Under the pieces are notes generated by a model. The model was not told where the DNA came from. It searched no databases and worked only from the letters and a program-made list of their open reading frames with translations. From Thermodesulfobacteriota bacterium (GTDB lineage: Bacteria > Desulfobacterota > Desulfuromonadia > Desulfuromonadales > Geopsychrobacteraceae), in assembly GCA_028282145.1 (NCBI GenBank), contig JANQIN010000039.1, positions 1 through 40,567 on the forward strand: a stretch of DNA of 40,567 bases, given 5' to 3'. Below are positions 35,593 through 40,567 of this stretch, one piece after another. Positions within the stretch are counted from its first letter, which is position 1. Each line of letters starts with the position of its first letter. The position numbers were made by a program, and so were the translations under genes.

Positions 35593-38500
35593 ATGGGTCG
35601 CCGAGTCCGCATAAGCACCACCCTCCTTTGGCGCTATACCCTCTTTGCTGTCGTTCCGTTCTTCTTTTTCGGAGTGATGGCCACCAACTACCTTGCGTCC
35701 TATACCCGACAGGAGATTCAACAGAGAAATCAGGCTCTTGCCCAGGCCATTCACGGCAAGTTTGCCGAAGGTTTGATGGAACCTTCCATGGCGTTGCGAC
35801 AGCTTTTGCTCCATCTGGAGGAAGACCCCGTCACAACCGATGAGTCTCTGCAGCACCACCTGGGACTGGCCGTCGCGAGCACCGGGTACCTGGAAGCCCT
35901 TGCCCTCCTGACAACCGAAGGGCGCATAGCGCATATCGGCCTGAGCAACAAGCTGGCAGGCCGGGAAGCCGACCTGATCGGCCTGGATCTGTCACGCCAA
36001 CCGTTCTTTAAAAATGCTCTGGTCTCCAACAAACCGACCTGGTCGGACACCTTTCTCTCTCTTCTTTCGGGTGAACCTGCGCTGGCCGTGAGTATGCCTT
36101 ATAAAGGAATGGTTCTGGTCGGGACCTTCAACCTGACCCACCTTGAGCAAGTCGCCAATGAGTTTGAACGCACTCAAGGGCTGGAGGTGGATCTGGTGGA
36201 TAAACAGGGGACTCTGATCTTCAGCTCCCGGAAAAAGGAAGGGCAAAGCTACCTGAGCCTGCGCCATCTTCAACCGATTGCGGAGGGGATTCGCGGTAAG
36301 GAAGGAAATTATGCATTTTCCTGGGACCGGCGAGACTACCTGGGAAGCGTGGTACGCGTCACCCCGACCGGTTGGCTGATCCTTGTGTCCCAGCCGAAAC
36401 AGAAAGCCTTTGCCTATCTCAACAACCTCCTGTTGCTGATCGGTGGAGCGGCAACTATCGCCATTGGGTTGGCCACCCTCGGAGCGATCACTTTGGGGCG
36501 CAGGCTATCGGCCCCACTGAATCGTCTGGCTGAAACCGCCAGTGCGATCGCCGAAGGGCATTATCAGGTCTCTGTCCCACCGCAGGAGTATCAGGAACTC
36601 GAGCAATTTGCGGCAGGATTTCGTCACATGGCCCATGCCGTTGAAGAGCGTGAAACGCTGCTGCAGCAAAACCGGGCCCACTATCAGCAACTTTTCAACG
36701 GCGGTAGCGATGCGATCTTCCTCCATGCCCTGAATTCCACCTCCCAGGAGTCCGGCCGGTTGATTGACGTCAATGATGCGGCCTGCCAACTCCTGGGGTG
36801 GTCTCGCGAGGCATTGCTGCAAAAAACCATGGAGGACATCCATCCACTCCACGACCGGTTTATCGGCAATTCCGCAGGTTTAATTCAACGGTTGACGGCA
36901 GAGGGGATTTCCACCTTTGAATCCCAGCTTCTGGATCGACAGAACCGGGCAATTCCGGTGGAACTCAAAACACATCATCTTATTGTCGAAAAGCAACCGG
37001 CCCTGCTCACCATCGCCCGCGACATCCGTGAGCGCGTGGCATCTCAAAGAGTGCTGCATGCCCTGGTGGAAAGCTTTGTCGATACCACGGGCCAGAACAG
37101 TTTCAACCGGATTATCCGAGAACTCTGTTCCTGGCTCGGCATTGACGGTGCCAGTATCGGTCAACTGAACACTTCCCAGGAGGTCATCCCTCTGGCCACC
37201 TACTACAGGGGGACCTATCTGGATATCCCTATCCAGCCGTTACCCTCCTCTCCCAGCGCTATGATCCTGAACCAGGGCAGGGTTACCTACCTGGAAAAAG
37301 CGCGGGAAAGCTTCCCGGACGATGCTTTTCTTCAACAATACGACGTTGAAGGGTATATCGGCATCGCCCTGCGAGACAGCCATGACCGGAACCTGGGTGT
37401 TCTGATCGCCTTCCACAGTGAGCCGCTGATTTTACCGCCCAATGCCCAGGAGATGTTCCAACTACTGGCCTCCAAAGCCGCCACGGAAATCGAAAGGACT
37501 CACGCGAACCAGACTCTGGAAATTGCACTGAGCAGCGCTGAAGAAGCGCGAGAAAGGGTGGCCGCCATCCTGACGTCGATGCACGATGGATTGATCGTAT
37601 TGACCCCCAACAAGCGGATTACCCTGATGAATCAGGCAGCAGAAAGGCTTCTCAGCCTGCCTCAGGAAGCCGCTCTGAACCGATCGGCCCAGGCTGCCGT
37701 ACCCAACGTCCCGCTTCGGGATCATCTGGAAACACTGGATATAGAAAACCAGGAAGAGACCAGTATTGATTTCGACATCAAAAGACCCGACGGAGAACCG
37801 GCCCGCACCGTTCTGGCCAGTTCAACCCGTGTCCTGAATCGGTTTCACCGCCCCACGGGATTTATCACCCTGTTGCGCGATATTACCCGCGAAAAAGAGA
37901 GTGAACGAACCAAGAGTGAGTTCATTGCGACAGCTGCTCATGAACTGAAAACGCCTCTGGCAGCCATTATGGGATTTTCCGAGCTCCTTTCCAACGAAGA
38001 GGAGTTCGGCCCTTTCAGTCTCGAGCAAAGGCAGGAATTCCTGCACGACATCTATACCAAGAGTGAATTTCTATCGGAGATCGTGGATGATCTGTTGAAC
38101 CTGGGAAGAATGGAATCCGGCAGGCCGATTATCCTGAGTACGGTCGAAGTCGATATCATCAGGCTGCTGCACCAGGTGATTCCCCACCATGAGCGTGAAA
38201 GCTCCATGCATCGCTTTGAAACCTCGCTCCCGGAAGGACCGGTTTTACTTTCCGCCGACCCGAATCGGCTCACTCAGGTTCTGGATAATCTGTTGACCAA
38301 CGCCGTGAAGTATTCGCCTGGTGGAGGGACCATCCGTATTCATGGAGAGGTGAAGGGGAATGGGATTCACCTTCGGGTGATCGACGAAGGGATCGGTATA
38401 TCGGCCGATCAACTGGATCAGATTTTTGAAAAGTTTTTCCGGGCCTCCTCGCCGGAACGAGGTATTACCGGACTGGGGTTGGGGTTGAGTATCGTCAAAG

Positions 38501-38637
38501 GGATTGTTGCGGCCCATCAGGGTGAAATCTGGGCAGAAAGTACCCTGGGTGCCGGCACCACGATCCATCTGACACTGCCTTGTGGTGATCCGGCGGAGCC
38601 CCTGAAGAAGCTCCCCCGCCCCACCGAAGGTCAGTAA
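35593..38637 (+). CDS. Membrane sensor histidine kinase, Cache-HAMP-PAS-GAF-PAS-HisKA-HATPase (module 2, 1014 aa)
   Basis: Cache-like periplasmic domain, HAMP, PAS (YQQLFNGGSDAIFLHAL), GAF-like, PAS (ILTSMHDGLIVLTPNKRITLMNQAAERLL), H-box FIATAAHELKTPLAAIMGFSELL, G box GLGLGLSIVKGIVAAHQG. Confidence 0.93.
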   Translation: MGRRVRISTTLLWRYTLFAVVPFFFFGVMATNYLASYTRQEIQQRNQALAQAIHGKFAEGLMEPSMALRQLLLHLEEDPVTTDESLQHHLGLAVASTGYLEALALLTTEGRIAHIGLSNKLAGREADLIGLDLSRQPFFKNALVSNKPTWSDTFLSLLSGEPALAVSMPYKGMVLVGTFNLTHLEQVANEFERTQGLEVDLVDKQGTLIFSSRKKEGQSYLSLRHLQPIAEGIRGKEGNYAFSWDRRDYLGSVVRVTPTGWLILVSQPKQKAFAYLNNLLLLIGGAATIAIGLATLGAITLGRRLSAPLNRLAETASAIAEGHYQVSVPPQEYQELEQFAAGFRHMAHAVEERETLLQQNRAHYQQLFNGGSDAIFLHALNSTSQESGRLIDVNDAACQLLGWSREALLQKTMEDIHPLHDRFIGNSAGLIQRLTAEGISTFESQLLDRQNRAIPVELKTHHLIVEKQPALLTIARDIRERVASQRVLHALVESFVDTTGQNSFNRIIRELCSWLGIDGASIGQLNTSQEVIPLATYYRGTYLDIPIQPLPSSPSAMILNQGRVTYLEKARESFPDDAFLQQYDVEGYIGIALRDSHDRNLGVLIAFHSEPLILPPNAQEMFQLLASKAATEIERTHANQTLEIALSSAEEARERVAAILTSMHDGLIVLTPNKRITLMNQAAERLLSLPQEAALNRSAQAAVPNVPLRDHLETLDIENQEETSIDFDIKRPDGEPARTVLASSTRVLNRFHRPTGFITLLRDITREKESERTKSEFIATAAHELKTPLAAIMGFSELLSNEEEFGPFSLEQRQEFLHDIYTKSEFLSEIVDDLLNLGRMESGRPIILSTVEVDIIRLLHQVIPHHERESSMHRFETSLPEGPVLLSADPNRLTQVLDNLLTNAVKYSPGGGTIRIHGEVKGNGIHLRVIDEGIGISADQLDQIFEKFFRASSPERGITGLGLGLSIVKGIVAAHQGEIWAESTLGAGTTIHLTLPCGDPAEPLKKLPRPTEGQ

Positions 38638-39086
38638 CGCACACGGGTGGTTCCGTAATTGTCCCGCAGAACGCGAACACGGTCTCCGACCCGGAACGCG
38701 ACATCGGCCTCCTGCACCACGGCCAGAATCTCCCCGGAATCAAGTTGCACCGTAATCTCCAGACCTGTTTTTCGAGTGATCCCTTCTTCCGCAGCAGAGC
38801 CGGCCAGACCACCGACCACGGCGCCTGCAATGGCTCCGAGCACACGTCCCCTACCACCGCCGATACTGCTCCCGGCAACACCGCCGGCAGCCCCGCCTGC
38901 GGCCGTTCCGATTCCGGACTTGGTGCCTTCTATCTGTACCTGGGTTGCTGCTGTGACGGTACCGTATTCAACCGTATGGCTGGTACGGGCCTGGTCCCGG
39001 GTGTAGACCTGACCGGACCGACTGGACGCGCAGGCCGTTAGAGTCAAAACCAGAATAACCAGAGTGAAAATCCTCAGTGCTCTCAT
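38631..39086 (-). CDS. Glycine-zipper outer-membrane lipoprotein (SlyB/Pcp-like)
   Basis: Lipobox LTLTAC; GIGTAAGGAAGGVAGSSIGGGRGRVLGAIAGAVVGGLAGSAAEE; start MRALRIFTL at 39086. Confidence 0.88.
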   Translation of the reverse strand: MRALRIFTLVILVLTLTACASSRSGQVYTRDQARTSHTVEYGTVTAATQVQIEGTKSGIGTAAGGAAGGVAGSSIGGGRGRVLGAIAGAVVGGLAGSAAEEGITRKTGLEITVQLDSGEILAVVQEADVAFRVGDRVRVLRDNYGTTRVRY

Positions 39087-39280
39087 GCCATCCTCCTCTG
39101 GGATTCGTCTCAATGAGTCCCCTTAGTATACCAGTGATAGAGATTTCGTTTTCCGGGGTCTTGCAGGGGATTCTATTTAGACGAACACCTCTCGAAAAGG
39201 TTGACGTGTCTGGGTGTCTATCCGTTGGATTGCGTTGACTTCGCTAAGGTTTTAGGATAAGTATTCTGTCGCGTTTACAA

Positions 39281-39356
39281 GCCACTCTAGCTCAGCTGGT
39301 AGAGCAGCTCACTCGTAATGAGCAGGTCGTCGGTTCAAGTCCGATGAGTGGCTCCA
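39281..39356 (+). tRNA. tRNA-Thr (anticodon CGT)
   Basis: GCCACTCTAGCTCAGCTGGTAGAGCAGCTCACTCGTAATGAGCAGGTCGTCGGTTCAAGTCCGATGAGTGGCTCCA. Confidence 0.97.
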
Positions 39357-39363
39357 TCCTTGA

Positions 39364-39395
39364 AGAGGGGCAGGCCCAACGCCTGCCTCTCTTTT
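39364..39395 (+). terminator. Rho-independent terminator after tRNA-Thr
   Basis: GAGGGGCAGGCccaacGCCTGCCTCTCTTTT. Confidence 0.85.
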
Positions 39396-39447
39396 ATTTT
39401 TCCCGATGGGGCCCGCAACCGCCGGTCGCTCACCCCCCCAGAAGGTT

Positions 39448-40567
39448 CTACTCTTTTTTCCTCCCTTCCGATGTAAGCCCAACGTGATCTCCAATGCGTC
39501 CGAGAACGGATCCTATTCTCCTTGGGGTAAGCCCGATGACCAGACAACCGATTCCGAGCAGCAGAAGGGTCCCCTGGTCAGTCACGGGAACAGCGGCCGG
39601 GAAACTGAGAGGATCCAGCGGGTCTGTCCCCGCGGCCACCTCGTCACCATCGCTGGTTTCGTCGCCGTCCGTGTCCGGGTTCTTCGGACCGGTTCCACGC
39701 TGATACTCCTCCAGGTTGGACAACCCGTCGTTGTCCCAGTCCCCTTCGCCGGATTGCTCAATATCCCCGAATGCCGAAAATTCCCATCCGGCGGGCATTC
39801 CATCCCCATCGATATCGGTCGTCTCGAGATTCGACCGCCGGGTGGCTATCCCCGCTGCAGCATAAGCGACACTGTCCCCTCCCGCCGTGAGACGGTCCCG
39901 CATCTGCGTCGGAGTCAGATAGGTGCCATTGGCCGCCATGGCAGCGCTTTGCATCAACGCTCCCAGGCCCGCAGCATAGGGACTGGCAGCCGATGTCCCG
40001 CTGAACCCTGTAGAGTACCCGCCCCCGACTGCCGTTGTCGAAGCCTTGTAGGACGGGGCCAGAAGGTCGAGACTGGTGGAAATATTGGTAAAGGGGATGA
40101 CCTGATCGGCCTGTGTCGAATAGTCCCAGGCAATCGTACCGGTACTGCACTGTGAGTTGCTTTCCTTATTGGCCGCACAGGACGAAGGGTCAACACACCA
40201 TCCCACTCCGCCGACGTTGTCGTCGTACACTGCCCCGACGGAGATGACATTGGACAGGCAGGCTGGACGACCGATCTGCCCACAATAGCCGTCGTTTCCG
40301 GAAGAGGAGAACAGGGTCATACCGGCGCTCACTGCAGCATCGGCAGCCTGGGTGAGAGCCCAATGGCTGTTATCACAGGTTCCGCTGAAACCTCCGCTAC
40401 CGAGGCTGGCATTGATGACAAGGAGGGGGTGAGCCGGGTCATCGTATTGATGGGTCAGGGCCCATTCCAGGGCAGAAATCACGGCGGAGGTGTAGATCTT
40501 GCCGTCGCTGCCCATGACTTTCAGGGCGTAAAGCTTCGCCTGGGGAGCCGTCCCACCGAGATAATCC
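39448..40567 (-). CDS. S8 (subtilisin-like) serine peptidase, C-terminal part, with Ca-binding TSP3-like repeats and C-terminal hydrophobic anchor; truncated at window edge
   Basis: ALKVMGSDGKIYTSAVISALEWALTH, GMTLFSSSGNDG, catalytic FSGTSAASPYAAGLGALM; DIDGDGMPAGWE...DWDNDGLSNLEEYQRGTGPKNPDTDGDETSDGDEV; C-terminal TM-like segment; frame open to 40567. Confidence 0.9.
   Translation of the reverse strand, partial: DYLGGTAPQAKLYALKVMGSDGKIYTSAVISALEWALTHQYDDPAHPLLVINASLGSGGFSGTCDNSHWALTQAADAAVSAGMTLFSSSGNDGYCGQIGRPACLSNVISVGAVYDDNVGGVGWCVDPSSCAANKESNSQCSTGTIAWDYSTQADQVIPFTNISTSLDLLAPSYKASTTAVGGGYSTGFSGTSAASPYAAGLGALMQSAAMAANGTYLTPTQMRDRLTAGGDSVAYAAAGIATRRSNLETTDIDGDGMPAGWEFSAFGDIEQSGEGDWDNDGLSNLEEYQRGTGPKNPDTDGDETSDGDEVAAGTDPLDPLSFPAAVPVTDQGTLLLLGIGCLVIGLTPRRIGSVLGRIGDHVGLTSEGRKKE

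Overview
Bacterial chromosomal window, probably Desulfuromonadales/Geobacter-like judged only from recalled gene content and style. Main blocks, left to right: (i) NUDIX C-terminus; (ii) a hybrid type II secretion / type IV pilus-like operon (GspF, GspE/PilB, PilM/N/O/P-like, secretin with C-terminal cohesin-like domain, two pseudopilins) with a divergent atypical pseudopilin; (iii) a lower-GC accessory block (~10.4-19.4 kb) with a 2181-aa Sec-exported SpvB/FG-GAP/RHS protein flanked on the same strand by four small, mutually similar secreted proteins; (iv) housekeeping and regulatory genes (Mut7-C RNase, Cys-rich small protein, tRNA-Arg, cNMP-binding protein, AI-2E-type transporter, efp-epmA, a secreted protein with three 76-aa repeats, a GEMM-I type riboswitch plus terminator ahead of a CsgD/LuxR-type regulator, long-form GAPDH, tmcAL, sfsA); (v) two tandem paralogous modules, each a Leu/Ile/Val-type periplasmic binding protein plus a Cache-HAMP-PAS histidine kinase; (vi) glycine-zipper lipoprotein, tRNA-Thr and a truncated S8 protease. 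Best candidates for something new: the RHS plus small-secreted-protein quartet next to the T2SS, the GEMM riboswitch whose ligand-contact base looks like the cGAMP variant, the duplicated binding-protein/kinase modules, a GGA-rich putative sRNA, and the three-repeat secreted protein. All family calls are from reading the sequence; no database search was run.
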